The notes beneath the pieces were generated by a model. That model made no database searches, was not told the DNA's origin, and worked only from the letters and a program-made list of their open reading frames with translations. Positions 28,314-38,374 of a stretch of 64,000 nucleotides of DNA are shown here, piece by piece. The stretch comes from Chishuiella changwenlii (lineage in GTDB: Bacteria; Bacteroidota; Bacteroidia; Flavobacteriales; Weeksellaceae). The DNA is taken from positions 248,001 through 312,000 of the forward strand of contig NZ_FRBH01000001.1 of assembly GCF_900142565.1 (NCBI RefSeq), in the 5' to 3' direction. A program made the position numbers and the translations under genes. Each line of letters begins with the position of its first letter. Position 1 is the first letter of the stretch.

Positions 28314-28496
28314 CTTAAAATTATTTTTTTATTGATAATTAATGCCTAAGAAATTATTATACCAAAATTTTTAGTTTGATATTTTTTAACATTTTTTTTA
28401 GATTATTTTGAGAAGAAAATGAATATTTATTCAGTTGATAAACATCCATTTATTGAGGCTTTAACATGAAAAAACACTAAATTTCTGTCCAAAAAA

Positions 28497-28535
28497 TTAA
28501 AAAGGCTAATTCTTAAAAAAGAATTAGCCTTAAAA
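28497..28535 (-). terminator. Terminator after the M16 protease
   Basis: A 13-bp stem (AAGGCTAATTCTT and complement) has a short A-rich loop, with T-rich sequence following on the minus strand. Confidence 0.85.
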
Positions 28536-28559
28536 TTATATATAAAGTAATTTACTTTA

Positions 28560-31298
28560 TTATTTATTAAATGTACCTGTATAAACTGAAGTTAGTTTAT
28601 CTAAAGAAATGTATTTTTTTAATACGTTGTTTACATCACTTACTTTTAATGCATCAATTTGTTTTTCTAACTTATCATAATCATCAAAACTAATTCCGTT
28701 TAATAAATAGTTGTTAGACAAGCTTAATAATGTATTATCTGTTCCTAAAGAAGTTGTACGTCCATTTTTCCAACTCACAATATTTGTTTTTAACTCATCA
28801 GCTGTAAAACCATCTTTTATTGCTAAAGAGATTTCTTCTTTTACTGCTTTCTCTACAGCGTCACGTTTTGTAGGGTTTAAAAATGCATAGTATGACCAAG
28901 AAGCTACATCTGTTTTTACATCTGTAGGAATAGAAATATAAGATCCTGCTCCATAACTTATACCTTCTTTTTCTCTTAGACGCATAGGAAGACGTGCTGA
29001 TAAGAAACCTCCGCTTCCTAACATCTCATTCATCATTACCATTGCTGGATAATCGGCACTTTCTTTGTTCATTTTAAAACTAACTTGCCCTACAGCTGTT
29101 GCGTTTTCTTTATCTGGAATGTTGTATAGTTTATCTTCTTTTTTAGTTGCTGTAAATGTCTGATAAGCTTTTTTGTATGTAGACTTACTTGTCCATTTAC
29201 CAAAAGTATCATTCAATAATTTTTCAACTTTAGCTTTATCATTTGTACCTACAACAGAAACTACTCCATTCTGAGCTCCAAGAATATTTTTGTAAAAGTT
29301 AACTAAATCTGCTTGTTTTACTTTTTGTAAATCTGCTTTTAATTCTGCAAATGATGGTGTATAAAATAAAGAAGATTTAGGGTAATTAGATGTAATACGG
29401 CTAATCTCATTAAAAGCTAATGCTTGCGGATCATTTGTATTGGCATCTAAATATGTTACATACTCGTTAAGTGTTTTTGCTAATTCTGCTTCTGGGAAAG
29501 TAGGCTCAGTAATAATCTGACGAACAATATCCATTGTTTTGTCTAATGAGTTTTTATATGTATTAATAGATACAGATAATGTTTGCCCACTAAATCTAAA
29601 TCCAACAGATGATTTTAATGCATCTAATTGATCCTTGATTTGTTCTTTTGTTAACTTTTTAGTTCCAGACATTAATAATTGAGCTGTCAATTCTCCAATT
29701 GCACCTTTACTCGCTAAATCCGTCTCATTAGAAACAGGTAAATTAAATGACAATACTACTTTTTCTCCTTTAATTTCTTTGTCAATAATTCCATATTTTA
29801 ACCCATTGCTTAATTTACCTTCTGCAAAATGAGCTTTTAGGTTTTTAATTGAAGCCTCAAAAGGTTTAGCTTCTTTTTCAACTGCACGCCCTTTATAATT
29901 AGAAACTAATTCTGTAATATCCTTATTCGTAAACTCATTTGGTTTTACCCTAACCTCATCTTTTGTAGGAATAAATACACCAATAGTTCTATTATTTACT
30001 TTAAAATATTTTTGAGCAACTCGTTTTATATCTTCTTTCGTTACTTTTTCTATATTATCTCTGTATAAAAATCCTAAACGATAATCACCAGAACCAACAA
30101 TTTCTGTTAAGTTAACTGCATAATTAATCGTGTTATTTTTATCGTTTTCTATACTTTTTATAATAGATGCTTTTGCTCTTTGTACATCTTCATCTGTATA
30201 GTTAATTGTTCCGATTTTGTTTAATTCTGTACGTATATCAGTCTTTACCTGCTCTATATTTTTATCTTTCGAAATCTCTGCTCCAAAATAATAAAAACTT
30301 GCATCACGAACTTCTGGTGAATAAGCAAAAATTGCTGCTACTTTGTGTGTATCAACTAATGCTTTATATAAATAACCTGATGGATCTGAAGTTAATATTT
30401 TGCTTAAAACGTCTATCGCTGCGTAATCTTTATCGCCGTAAGGTGCAACATGGTACATTGCTCCTACAGATTGACTATCTCCTGCTCTTTTTACTTCTAC
30501 AAATTTTTCTCCATCTTGTGCAGGTTCAACAGTTTGTATTTCATCTAACACACGTGTTGGTCTAGGAATAGAACCAAAATATTGATTAACAAATTCTATC
30601 ACTTTTTTCTCATCAAACTTTCCTGCAACAATTAAAGTAGCGTTATCTGGTTGATAATATTTTTCATAGAATTTTCTTAATTGAGGAGATTTTACACGTT
30701 CTATATCTTCTTTAGAACCAATTGTAGATTTTCCGTAGTTATGCCATAAATATCCTGCAGAAATAATACGCTCCATTAAAACACTAGTAGGATTATTTTC
30801 TCCGATTTCAAATTCGTTTCTTACAACAGAAAATTCTTTATCTAAATCTTCTTGTTTTATCGTTGCATTAATCATACGATCTGCTTCCATTTGTATACTC
30901 CAACGTAAATTTTCTTCGTTAGATGGAAAGATTTCATAATAATTTGTACGATCGTAATACGTAGTACCGTTGGCATCACCTCCTTTATCAGATAACATTT
31001 TCTTGATATCTCCAAGGTTTTTAGTCGATTTAAATAACATATGTTCTAATAAATGCGCCATTCCTTTTTCGCCATAGCCTTCATGTTTAGAACCAACATT
31101 ATAAACAATATTTACAACTACATTACTTTGAGATTGATCTGGAACTAATAGAACTTGAAGCCCATTCCCCATTTTATACTCTTTTATTCCTTCTACTTGA
31201 GTAACAAACGTTGCAGATTGTTTTTGTGTCTGTGCTGCTACATAACTTGTAGAAGTTAACACGAATAGTAGTGGTAAGCTTAATAAAATTTTCTTCAT
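28560..31298 (-). CDS. Secreted M16 zinc metalloprotease (two-domain)
   Basis: The 912-residue product has a signal peptide (MKKILLSLPLLFVLTSTSYVAAQ). The inverted zinc motif HLLEH supplies His82, Glu85 and His86, with a third ligand expected about 76 residues later in the NEFEIGENN region. Two M16 halves are present: an active N-terminal half to about 470 and an inactive-like C-terminal half (KLSNGLKYGIIDKEIKGEKV near 500, and LPMRLREKEGISYGAGSYIS near 775). These enzymes degrade peptides in the periplasm or outer envelope. The length is normal for this family. It is divergent from the E1 gene. Confidence 0.93.
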   Translation of the reverse strand: MKKILLSLPLLFVLTSTSYVAAQTQKQSATFVTQVEGIKEYKMGNGLQVLLVPDQSQSNVVVNIVYNVGSKHEGYGEKGMAHLLEHMLFKSTKNLGDIKKMLSDKGGDANGTTYYDRTNYYEIFPSNEENLRWSIQMEADRMINATIKQEDLDKEFSVVRNEFEIGENNPTSVLMERIISAGYLWHNYGKSTIGSKEDIERVKSPQLRKFYEKYYQPDNATLIVAGKFDEKKVIEFVNQYFGSIPRPTRVLDEIQTVEPAQDGEKFVEVKRAGDSQSVGAMYHVAPYGDKDYAAIDVLSKILTSDPSGYLYKALVDTHKVAAIFAYSPEVRDASFYYFGAEISKDKNIEQVKTDIRTELNKIGTINYTDEDVQRAKASIIKSIENDKNNTINYAVNLTEIVGSGDYRLGFLYRDNIEKVTKEDIKRVAQKYFKVNNRTIGVFIPTKDEVRVKPNEFTNKDITELVSNYKGRAVEKEAKPFEASIKNLKAHFAEGKLSNGLKYGIIDKEIKGEKVVLSFNLPVSNETDLASKGAIGELTAQLLMSGTKKLTKEQIKDQLDALKSSVGFRFSGQTLSVSINTYKNSLDKTMDIVRQIITEPTFPEAELAKTLNEYVTYLDANTNDPQALAFNEISRITSNYPKSSLFYTPSFAELKADLQKVKQADLVNFYKNILGAQNGVVSVVGTNDKAKVEKLLNDTFGKWTSKSTYKKAYQTFTATKKEDKLYNIPDKENATAVGQVSFKMNKESADYPAMVMMNEMLGSGGFLSARLPMRLREKEGISYGAGSYISIPTDVKTDVASWSYYAFLNPTKRDAVEKAVKEEISLAIKDGFTADELKTNIVSWKNGRTTSLGTDNTLLSLSNNYLLNGISFDDYDKLEKQIDALKVSDVNNVLKKYISLDKLTSVYTGTFNK

Positions 31299-31392
31299 AT
31301 TTTCTTTGTTTATAGATAAATTTTAGATTAGATTTTAACTTATCAATATCACTAGTCGTAAATTGATAGATGGAAGTTACAAATCTTTTTTT

Positions 31393-31400
31393 TAAATTTG
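31393..31400 (+). promoter_or_regulatory. Candidate -7 promoter box for the E1 gene
   Basis: TAAATTTG lies 21 bases upstream of ATG 31421. It implies a 5' leader of about 14 bases and argues that the upstream in-frame ATG at 31370 is outside the transcript. Confidence 0.5.
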
Positions 31401-31420
31401 TTTTGCAACAAACAAAAGAA

Positions 31421-33838
31421 ATGGAAACACAAGAGGTAAATAAGATTACTTTCGAAGAGTTTAAAAGCCAAATTATTAGTGATTATAGGACGGCGTTTAT
31501 GTCTCGAGAAGTAAGTCTTCTTAGTAGAAGAGAAGTACTTACAGGGAAAGCTAAATTTGGAATTTTTGGTGATGGAAAAGAATTACCACAAATTGCAATG
31601 GCAAAAGTGTTTAAAAATGGAGACTTTCGTTCTGGATATTACCGAGATCAAACATTTATGTTTGCTATTGGTGAATTAAAAACATCTGAATTCTTCGCGC
31701 AATTATATGCACTTACAGATATAGAAAAAGAGCCAGCATCTGGTGGTAGACAAATGACGTCTCACTTTGCTACTCGTTCTATAAATGATGATGGTTCTTG
31801 GAGAAACTTAACACAACAAAAAAATTCTAGTTCAGATATTTCTCCTACTGCAGGACAAATGCCTCGATTATTAGGATTAGCACAAGCATCTAAATATTAC
31901 AGAAATGTACCAGAAGCTGATACAGAAAATAATTTTTCTGTAAACGGAAACGAAATTGGTTTTGGGACAATTGGTGATGCAAGTACTTCCGAAGGTCATT
32001 TTTGGGAAGCTGTAAATGCTGGTGGTGTTTTACAAATTCCTATGATTATTTCTATTTGGGATGATGGATATGGGATTTCTGTTCCTGCAAAATATCAACG
32101 TACAAAATCTAATCTTTCAGAATTATTATCTGGTTTTAAAAGAAATGAAAATGAAAGAGGATATGAAATCATCACGGTTAAAGGATGGGATTATCCTGGA
32201 TTAATAGATGCTTATTCTCGTGCAGAAAAATTTGCTCGTGAGCACCATATTCCATGTATTGTACATGTACAAGAATGTACACAACCACAAGGTCATTCTA
32301 CTTCTGGTTCTCATGAACGTTATAAATCTGAAGATAGATTAACGTGGGAAAAAGAATTTGATGGAATTACAAAATTCCGTGAATATATATTAGCATTCGC
32401 TGATCATTCAGAAGAAATTATTTCTGCTGATGAGTTAGATGAATTAGAAACTAAAATAAAGGCTGAAGTAAAAGCTGCTCAAAAACAATGTTGGGAAGAT
32501 TACTTGAATCCAATTTTAGATCTAAAAACACAAGCATTAAATTTATTAGAAAAATTATCTTCAGAAAGTTCTAACGCTGCATTTATTGGAATAGAAATAA
32601 ACAATTTAAAAGCGAAAAAAAGTCCTTTTAAACGTGATGTTTATAGTACTGTTCGTAAAGTTATTCGTTTAGTAAGACAAGAAAATTTAGCTTCTAAAAG
32701 TGCTTTAATTTCTTGGTTAGATGAAAAATTTGAGAAAGAAGAAGAAACTTATTCATCTAAACTAGTTTCGGGTACAGCAATTAAAGTTGAGCAAGTTTCG
32801 CCTACTTATGATGAAAATCCTGAGATGGAAGATGGACGAGTAATTGTTCGTAATAATTTCGATAAATTATTTGAAAAATATCCTAAAGCATTAGTTTTTG
32901 GTGAAGATGCAGGAAATATTGGAGATGTAAACCAAGGTTTAGAAGGTTTACAAGCAAAATATGGAATAGATCGTATTTCTGATACAGGAATTAGAGAAGC
33001 TACAATACTTGGTCAAGGAATTGGTTTAGCAATGCGTGGTTTACGTCCAATAGCTGAAATCCAATACTTAGATTATATCTTATATTGTTTACAAGGTATT
33101 TCTGATGATTTAGCTACGGTTTTATATCGTTCTTGTGGAACTCAAAAAGCTCCACTTATTATTAGAACGCGTGGACATCGTTTAGAAGGAATCTGGCATT
33201 CTGGTTCTCAAATGGGAGGTATTTTAAACTTAGTTCGTGGTGTAAATATTCTTGTTCCTCGTAACTTAACAAAAGCAGCTGGTTTTTATAACACATTAAT
33301 GCAAGCAGACGAACCTGCAATTGTTGTTGAAAGCTTAAATGGATATAGATTAAAAGAGCCTACACCAACAAATATTGGTGAATTTACAACACCTATAGGA
33401 GAAGTTGAAGTTACAAAAGAAGGAAATGATATTACTTTATTAACGTATGGTTCTACATGGAGAATTGTAATGGACGCAGCGAAAGAGTTAGAGCAATTAG
33501 GTATTTCTGTTGAGGTGATTGATGCTCAATCTTTATTACCATTTGATATTAAAAATGATTTAGCGAAAAGTTTAGCAAAAACAAATCGTTTAGTTATTGT
33601 TGACGAAGATGTTCCTGGTGGAGCAAGCGCATTTTTATTACAAAATATTTTAGAGAATCAAGGTGGATATTTCACACTAGATAGTGCACCATTAACTATT
33701 ACTGCAAAAGCTCATAGACCAGCTTATGCAACAGATGGAGATTACTTCTCTAAACCATCTTTAGATGATATTGTAGAAAAAGTTTATAAATTAATGAGTG
33801 AAGCTAAACCAAACGAGTTTCCTTCATTATTCGAATAA
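31421..33838 (+). CDS. Fused E1 alpha/beta subunit of a 2-oxoacid dehydrogenase
   Basis: From ATG 31421 the protein has 805 residues and joins alpha and beta parts of thiamine-diphosphate E1. The N-terminal alpha half has GYYRDQTFMFAIG, a TPP motif opening GDASTSEGHFWEAVNAG and closing with IWDDGYGIS. The beta half carries FGEDAGNIGDVNQGLEGLQ, LDYILYCLQGISDDLATV and EDVPGGASAFLLQN. E1 decarboxylates a 2-oxoacid (branched-chain or pyruvate type) and passes the acyl group to lipoyl-E2. Fused E1 of this form is common in Bacteroidota; the substrate is not certain, with branched-chain 2-oxoacids most likely. An in-frame ATG at 31370 is less likely because of the promoter box at 31393. Confidence 0.9.
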   Translation: METQEVNKITFEEFKSQIISDYRTAFMSREVSLLSRREVLTGKAKFGIFGDGKELPQIAMAKVFKNGDFRSGYYRDQTFMFAIGELKTSEFFAQLYALTDIEKEPASGGRQMTSHFATRSINDDGSWRNLTQQKNSSSDISPTAGQMPRLLGLAQASKYYRNVPEADTENNFSVNGNEIGFGTIGDASTSEGHFWEAVNAGGVLQIPMIISIWDDGYGISVPAKYQRTKSNLSELLSGFKRNENERGYEIITVKGWDYPGLIDAYSRAEKFAREHHIPCIVHVQECTQPQGHSTSGSHERYKSEDRLTWEKEFDGITKFREYILAFADHSEEIISADELDELETKIKAEVKAAQKQCWEDYLNPILDLKTQALNLLEKLSSESSNAAFIGIEINNLKAKKSPFKRDVYSTVRKVIRLVRQENLASKSALISWLDEKFEKEEETYSSKLVSGTAIKVEQVSPTYDENPEMEDGRVIVRNNFDKLFEKYPKALVFGEDAGNIGDVNQGLEGLQAKYGIDRISDTGIREATILGQGIGLAMRGLRPIAEIQYLDYILYCLQGISDDLATVLYRSCGTQKAPLIIRTRGHRLEGIWHSGSQMGGILNLVRGVNILVPRNLTKAAGFYNTLMQADEPAIVVESLNGYRLKEPTPTNIGEFTTPIGEVEVTKEGNDITLLTYGSTWRIVMDAAKELEQLGISVEVIDAQSLLPFDIKNDLAKSLAKTNRLVIVDEDVPGGASAFLLQNILENQGGYFTLDSAPLTITAKAHRPAYATDGDYFSKPSLDDIVEKVYKLMSEAKPNEFPSLFE

Positions 33839-33889
33839 AATATATTCTAGATCTGAGAAATTAGATTTTAGAAATAAATTACAAAATAT

Positions 33890-33928
33890 AGTTTAGCGTA
33901 CATTCTTTAAAAGAATGTACGCTTTTTT
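33890..33928 (+). terminator. Terminator after the E1 gene
   Basis: The stem AGCGTACATTCTTT with its complement is followed by a T run. Confidence 0.88.
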
Positions 33929-33999
33929 TATGATAATAATTATTAGCTGAAATTCAGTTTTTTATACTAAATTTAATTACAATTAAACAATAATAATTC

Positions 34000-36129
34000 A
34001 TGAAAAAAATAATTACATCCTCTCTGCTCACAGCAACCTGTATTGTAAATGCCCAAAGTTGGCCAAGTGTAAAACCTCCTATTGCAGAAAAGCAACAACA
34101 CATAAGAACTATACACGGAGATAAAGTTAATGACCCATATTATTGGATGATTGATTACTTTAAAAAAGGAAAAGATTCTACAAAAGTCGTCAACTACTTA
34201 ACTGCAGAGAATAATTATTTAAATGAAATGATGAAAGATACAGACACTTTTCGTGAAAAACTTTTTCAGGAAATGAAAGGCCGTATCAAAGAAAAAGATG
34301 AATCTGTTCCTGTTTTTAGAAATGGTTATTATTATTACTCTAAAACAGAAGAAGGAAAACAATATTACAAATACTGTAGAAAAAAAGGAGATTTATCTGC
34401 TCCAGAAGAAGTATTAGTTGATGTTGATGAATTAGCAAAAGGACATAGTTATTACGCTGCATCAGGTTTTAGTATTAGTCCAGATAATTCTAAAATGATT
34501 TATGGTGTAGATGACGTTTCTAGAAGACAATATAAATTATTCTTAAAAGATTTAAAAACTGGTAAAACAACAGATTTAGGAATTAAGAATACTTCTGGAT
34601 CTGCAGTTTGGGCAAACGATAATAAAACAATTTTTTATACTTCGAAAAATGCTGAAACATTATTATCAGAAAAAATTAAACGTCATACTTTAGGAACTGA
34701 TGTATCGAAAGATGCTACTGTTTACGAAGAAAAAGATAAAACAAATTATATTGGTGTAGGTAAATCTAAAAATGAAAAATTCATTATGATTTATTCTGGT
34801 GCTACCACTTCTTCGGAGACTCGTATGTTAGATGCGAATCAGCCTAATGGAGAATTTTTTGTTTTTCAACCAAGAATGAAAAATGTTTTATATGATGTAA
34901 CTCCTCTTGAAGATAAATTCTTAATCACAACAAATAAAGATGCGCTAAATTTTAAAGTAATGGAGACACCTTTAAATAAAACAGGTGTTGAAAATTGGAA
35001 AGATTTTATTCCACATCGTAAAGATGTTTTAATGGAAGGAATTAGCGAGTTTAAAAATTACCTTGTTTTCAGCGAAAGACAGAACGGACTTTCTCAATTA
35101 GTAATTTATGATAGAAAAAGTGGAAAAAAAGAATTTCTAAAATTTGATGAAGCTGCTTATACTGTTTATCCATCTGGTAATCCTGAATACAATACAGATA
35201 ATTTTAGATTTGGTTACACATCTATGATAACTCCTAGTTCTCAGTACGAACAAAATTTAAAAACAGGAAAAAGAACATTGTTAAAGCAACAAGAAGTTGT
35301 TGGTGGTTATAACAAAGATAATTATGTAACAGAACGTTTATTTGCAACAGCAAAAGATGGCACAAAAATTCCTGTTTCTATTGTGTACAAAAAAGGGTTC
35401 GAGAAAAATGGTAAAAATCCTTTGTTATTGTATGCTTACGGTTCTTATGGAAGTTCTATGGATGCCACATTTAGTAGCGGAAGATTAAGTCTTTTAGATA
35501 GAGGTTTTGCTTATGCTATTGCACACATTAGAGGAGGACAAGAAATGGGAAGACAATGGTATGAAGATGGAAAAATGATGAAAAAGAAAAATACATTTAC
35601 CGATTTTATAGATGTTGGCGAATATTTAGTTAAAGATAAATATACTTCTCAAAAACATTTATATGCTCAAGGTGGTTCTGCTGGTGGTTTATTAATGGGT
35701 GCTATTATCAATTTAAAACCAGAATTATGGAATGGTGTAGTTTCTCAAGTTCCATTTGTTGATGTTGTAAACACTATGTTAGACGAAAGTATTCCTTTAA
35801 CAACTAACGAATATGACGAGTGGGGAAATCCAAATAATAAAGATGCATATTTTTATATGAAATCTTATTCTCCTTATGAAAATATTGAAGCTAAAAATTA
35901 TCCAAATTTATTAGTAACAACTGGATTACATGATTCTCAAGTACAATATTTTGAACCTGCAAAATGGGTTGCTAAATTGCGTGATATAAAAACTGATAAG
36001 AATGTAGTATTACTTAAAACTGATATGGATTATGGACATGGTGGTGCATCAGGTAGGTTTGATTATCTAAAAGACGTAGCAATGGTTTATGCTTTCTTAT
36101 TAAAGTTAGAAGGAAATATTAAAAATTAA
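34000..36129 (+). CDS. Secreted S9 prolyl oligopeptidase (oligopeptidase B-like)
   Basis: The 709-residue protein has a short signal peptide (ITSSLLTATCIVNAQ), an N-terminal beta-propeller and a C-terminal alpha/beta hydrolase. The catalytic set is Ser560 in GGSAGG, Asp645 in GLHDSQV and His680 in DYGHGG. The AYGSYG and AIAHIRGGQEMGR segments are S9A hallmarks. These serine peptidases cut short peptides after Pro or basic residues; the acidic residues that define oligopeptidase B specificity are hard to assign without alignment. A terminator follows. Confidence 0.92.
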   Translation: MKKIITSSLLTATCIVNAQSWPSVKPPIAEKQQHIRTIHGDKVNDPYYWMIDYFKKGKDSTKVVNYLTAENNYLNEMMKDTDTFREKLFQEMKGRIKEKDESVPVFRNGYYYYSKTEEGKQYYKYCRKKGDLSAPEEVLVDVDELAKGHSYYAASGFSISPDNSKMIYGVDDVSRRQYKLFLKDLKTGKTTDLGIKNTSGSAVWANDNKTIFYTSKNAETLLSEKIKRHTLGTDVSKDATVYEEKDKTNYIGVGKSKNEKFIMIYSGATTSSETRMLDANQPNGEFFVFQPRMKNVLYDVTPLEDKFLITTNKDALNFKVMETPLNKTGVENWKDFIPHRKDVLMEGISEFKNYLVFSERQNGLSQLVIYDRKSGKKEFLKFDEAAYTVYPSGNPEYNTDNFRFGYTSMITPSSQYEQNLKTGKRTLLKQQEVVGGYNKDNYVTERLFATAKDGTKIPVSIVYKKGFEKNGKNPLLLYAYGSYGSSMDATFSSGRLSLLDRGFAYAIAHIRGGQEMGRQWYEDGKMMKKKNTFTDFIDVGEYLVKDKYTSQKHLYAQGGSAGGLLMGAIINLKPELWNGVVSQVPFVDVVNTMLDESIPLTTNEYDEWGNPNNKDAYFYMKSYSPYENIEAKNYPNLLVTTGLHDSQVQYFEPAKWVAKLRDIKTDKNVVLLKTDMDYGHGGASGRFDYLKDVAMVYAFLLKLEGNIKN

Positions 36130-36149
36130 ACCTCTAAAATAAAAGTATA

Positions 36150-36189
36150 TAAAACGCATGATCTTTACTAAAAGACATGCGTTTTTTTA
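36150..36189 (+). terminator. Terminator after the S9 peptidase
   Basis: The stem AAACGCATG with CATGCGTTT is followed by a T run. Confidence 0.85.
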
Positions 36190-36235
36190 ATACTGAAATT
36201 GTTTAAACTTATTTAATAATCTTGTTTTTAGTAAG

Positions 36236-36310
36236 ATCTGTCATGTTGAGCTTGTCGAAACATTTTATAGAACTCTTTACTATTCTTCGACAGGCTCAGA
36301 ATGACACGCT
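36236..36310. repeat. Dispersed palindromic repeat, copy 1
   Basis: Imperfect inverted repeat: left arm TGTCATGTTGAGCTTGTCGAA and right arm TTCGACAGGCTCAGAATGACA (complementary except at three positions) around an A+T-rich spacer. A shorter version with the same internal spacer words (ACATTT, ATA, ACTCT, TTCTTCGA) lies at 63351-63400. It is a REP-like element in the otherwise gene-free 36130-36451 stretch. Confidence 0.8.
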
Positions 36311-36359
36311 GAATTAATTAAAATTACATCTCTTTAAAAGTTTAAACACTTTTACTCAA

Positions 36360-36405
36360 AAAAAAAGACATCGCATTACTCTAAAAGAATAATACGATGT
36401 CACCA
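36360..36405 (-). terminator. Terminator after lectin gene A
   Basis: On the minus strand, 16 continuous pairs (including G-U) form GACATCGTATTATTCT with AGAGTAATGCGATGTC, followed by ten T. It is 47 bases beyond the stop. Confidence 0.9.
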
Positions 36406-36451
36406 TTACAAAAAAAAACGAAAAAAATTATTTCTTTAGATATAAAACTTT

Positions 36452-37270
36452 CTATTCATTAAACTCTATGATTAATTTATTAAATACTTTATTTACAGAA
36501 GTAATCACACATGGAGCTGATGACGTTAAATTACTTCCATTTGTATCATTCCAACGTCTTGCACAGTCCCCCCCTACACCTATAATATGAGTAGATCCTT
36601 CAATACCATTATGATTATTTGGTTCACCAGGATAAAAACGATGTTCAGCAGTTGAAGGGCTTGTTCCCCAATTTATTCTAAATTCTTCACCTGTAATCCA
36701 TCTAAATCTATTTTCATTACCAGGCTCAGCTATTTTATTATAACCTATCCAAATATTATTCGTTAAATTATAACCTGATAATATCTCAGAATAAACCCAA
36801 TCTGTTTCGGCATGACTAGTTAAAGTAACCAAATAGCCTCCTAAATTTCTTGCAAAATTAAAAGCATTAAACCAACTAATTCCTCCAGATAGCTCATAAG
36901 CACAATAGTGATGTCCATTCCCTGAATATTGTTTACAACCTAATTCTGTTACTGTAGTTCCTCCTGGGGCAGTTGGTGGAACTACTTTATTGGCTACAGG
37001 CTGAGGTTCATATCCTAATATTGTAGAATTAAAACCACCACTATAAGATTCTCCGTTTTCTAAACTATTTCTAGAGACTTTCTTTATATTACCACTAGCA
37101 TCAGCAACTAATACATAATCTATATCATCTCCTTGTGGTAAAGTTCTTACTCTAAGCTCTCCATTTATATCAAGAGTTTTTGTAGGATCATTAGTATTAA
37201 TTCCAATTTGGCTAAAACTAAAAATCGAAACAACAAGCGCCTGAGCGCTTAGGTAGTGTTTTTGTTTCAT
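36452..37270 (-). CDS. Secreted C-type-lectin-domain protein A
   Basis: The 272-residue product has a signal peptide (cleaved near FSQIG). It then carries the IGINTNDPTKTLDINGELRV motif that opens many Bacteroidota surface proteins, and a C-terminal C-type lectin domain (about 112-272). The domain has WYNAFNFARNLGG-like first helix (here WFNAFNFARNLGG), WIGYNKI, EPN at 216-218 and WND at 240-242. EPN with WND is the calcium-binding signature associated with mannose-type sugar recognition in animal lectins; conserved cysteines could form two disulfides. It is a near relative of lectin B just upstream. Role in adhesion or glycan capture is an inference. Confidence 0.85.
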   Translation of the reverse strand: MKQKHYLSAQALVVSIFSFSQIGINTNDPTKTLDINGELRVRTLPQGDDIDYVLVADASGNIKKVSRNSLENGESYSGGFNSTILGYEPQPVANKVVPPTAPGGTTVTELGCKQYSGNGHHYCAYELSGGISWFNAFNFARNLGGYLVTLTSHAETDWVYSEILSGYNLTNNIWIGYNKIAEPGNENRFRWITGEEFRINWGTSPSTAEHRFYPGEPNNHNGIEGSTHIIGVGGDCARRWNDTNGSNLTSSAPCVITSVNKVFNKLIIEFNE

Positions 37271-37419
37271 AAATAAGGTTTTTGTTGTAATTATTAAGTT
37301 AATATATATTTAAAAAATAAGTCATAGAAACTAACTTAAAGGCATCCTATATTATTTTTAGAATTAATATGATGATACCATTAATTAAAAAACAAAAAAA
37401 TTATTAAGATTTAATTTTT

Positions 37420-38250
37420 TTATTCATTAAACTCTATGATTAATTTATTTATAATTTTATTTGCTGCAGTAATACTTCCTGTTGTACAGCCAGCGGCCGC
37501 AGACGTATTATTTCCATCCGTATCATTCCAAGATCTAGCACAACTACCTCCCGCACCTATAATATGTGTAGATCCTTCATTACCATTATAATTATTTGGT
37601 TCACCAGCATCAAAACGGTGTTCTGCAGTTGCTGGATTTGTTCCCCAATTTATTCTAAATTCTTCTCCTGTAATCCATCTAAATCTATTGGTATTACCAG
37701 GTTCAGTTATTTTATTGTAACCAATCCAAATATTATTCGATAAATTATAACCTGATAATATCTCAGAATAAACCCAATCTGTTTCGGCATGACTAGTTAA
37801 AGTAACCAAATAGCCTCCTAAATTTTTTGCAAAATTAAAAGCATTATACCAGTTGATTCCTGTAGATAAATCATAAACGCAATAGTGATGTCCATTCTGT
37901 GAATATTGTTTACAACCTAATTCTGTAACACTAGCTCCTCCTGGCGCGGTTGGTGGAACTACTTTATTGGCTACAGGCTGAGGTTCATATCCTAATATTG
38001 TAGAATTAAAACCTCCTTTACTATAAGCTCCTTCGCCTTCAAAACTATTTCTAGGGATTTTTCTAATATTCCCATTAGTATCAGCAACTAATACTTCATC
38101 TATAACATTACCAGATGGTAAAGTTCTTACTCTAACCTCTCCATTTACATCAAGGGTTTTTGTAGGATCATTAGTATTAATCCCAATTTGTCCAAAGCTA
38201 AAAACTGAAACGGCAAGCACCTGAGCGCTTAAGTAGTATTTCTGTTTCAT
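37420..38250 (-). CDS. Secreted C-type-lectin-domain protein B
   Basis: The 276-residue paralogue of lectin A has the same plan: signal peptide, GQIGINTNDPTKTLDVNG motif, spacer, and C-type lectin domain with WYNAFNFAKNLGG, EPN at 217-219 and WND at 241-243. Stretches of about 60-80 nucleotides are identical between the two genes, whereas the calcium/sugar loop and C-terminal loop differ (for example a short SAAAGC insertion here that contains a NotI site at the DNA level). The genes run in the same direction, 150 bases apart, without a clear terminator between them, so they may be co-transcribed. Confidence 0.85.
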   Translation of the reverse strand: MKQKYYLSAQVLAVSVFSFGQIGINTNDPTKTLDVNGEVRVRTLPSGNVIDEVLVADTNGNIRKIPRNSFEGEGAYSKGGFNSTILGYEPQPVANKVVPPTAPGGASVTELGCKQYSQNGHHYCVYDLSTGINWYNAFNFAKNLGGYLVTLTSHAETDWVYSEILSGYNLSNNIWIGYNKITEPGNTNRFRWITGEEFRINWGTNPATAEHRFDAGEPNNYNGNEGSTHIIGAGGSCARSWNDTDGNNTSAAAGCTTGSITAANKIINKLIIEFNE

Positions 38251-38374
38251 ACATAAGTTTTTTTAGTGTTATTATTTAGTGTTATAAATATTTTTTTAAA
38301 AAATATTTATCTTAAAGCAAACCTTTTTACCAAAACACATGCCCTTTTTGTATTTTTACAATAAATAATTATAA

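Noticed and set aside
37485-37505. NotI site and local G+C rise in lectin B
   Set aside because: It encodes a short Ala-rich loop between the lectin cysteines; a single site is not evidence of insertion.
36452-38250. Lectin genes as phage tail-fibre remnants
   Set aside because: They have signal peptides and surface-protein N-terminal motifs, and no phage genes are nearby.
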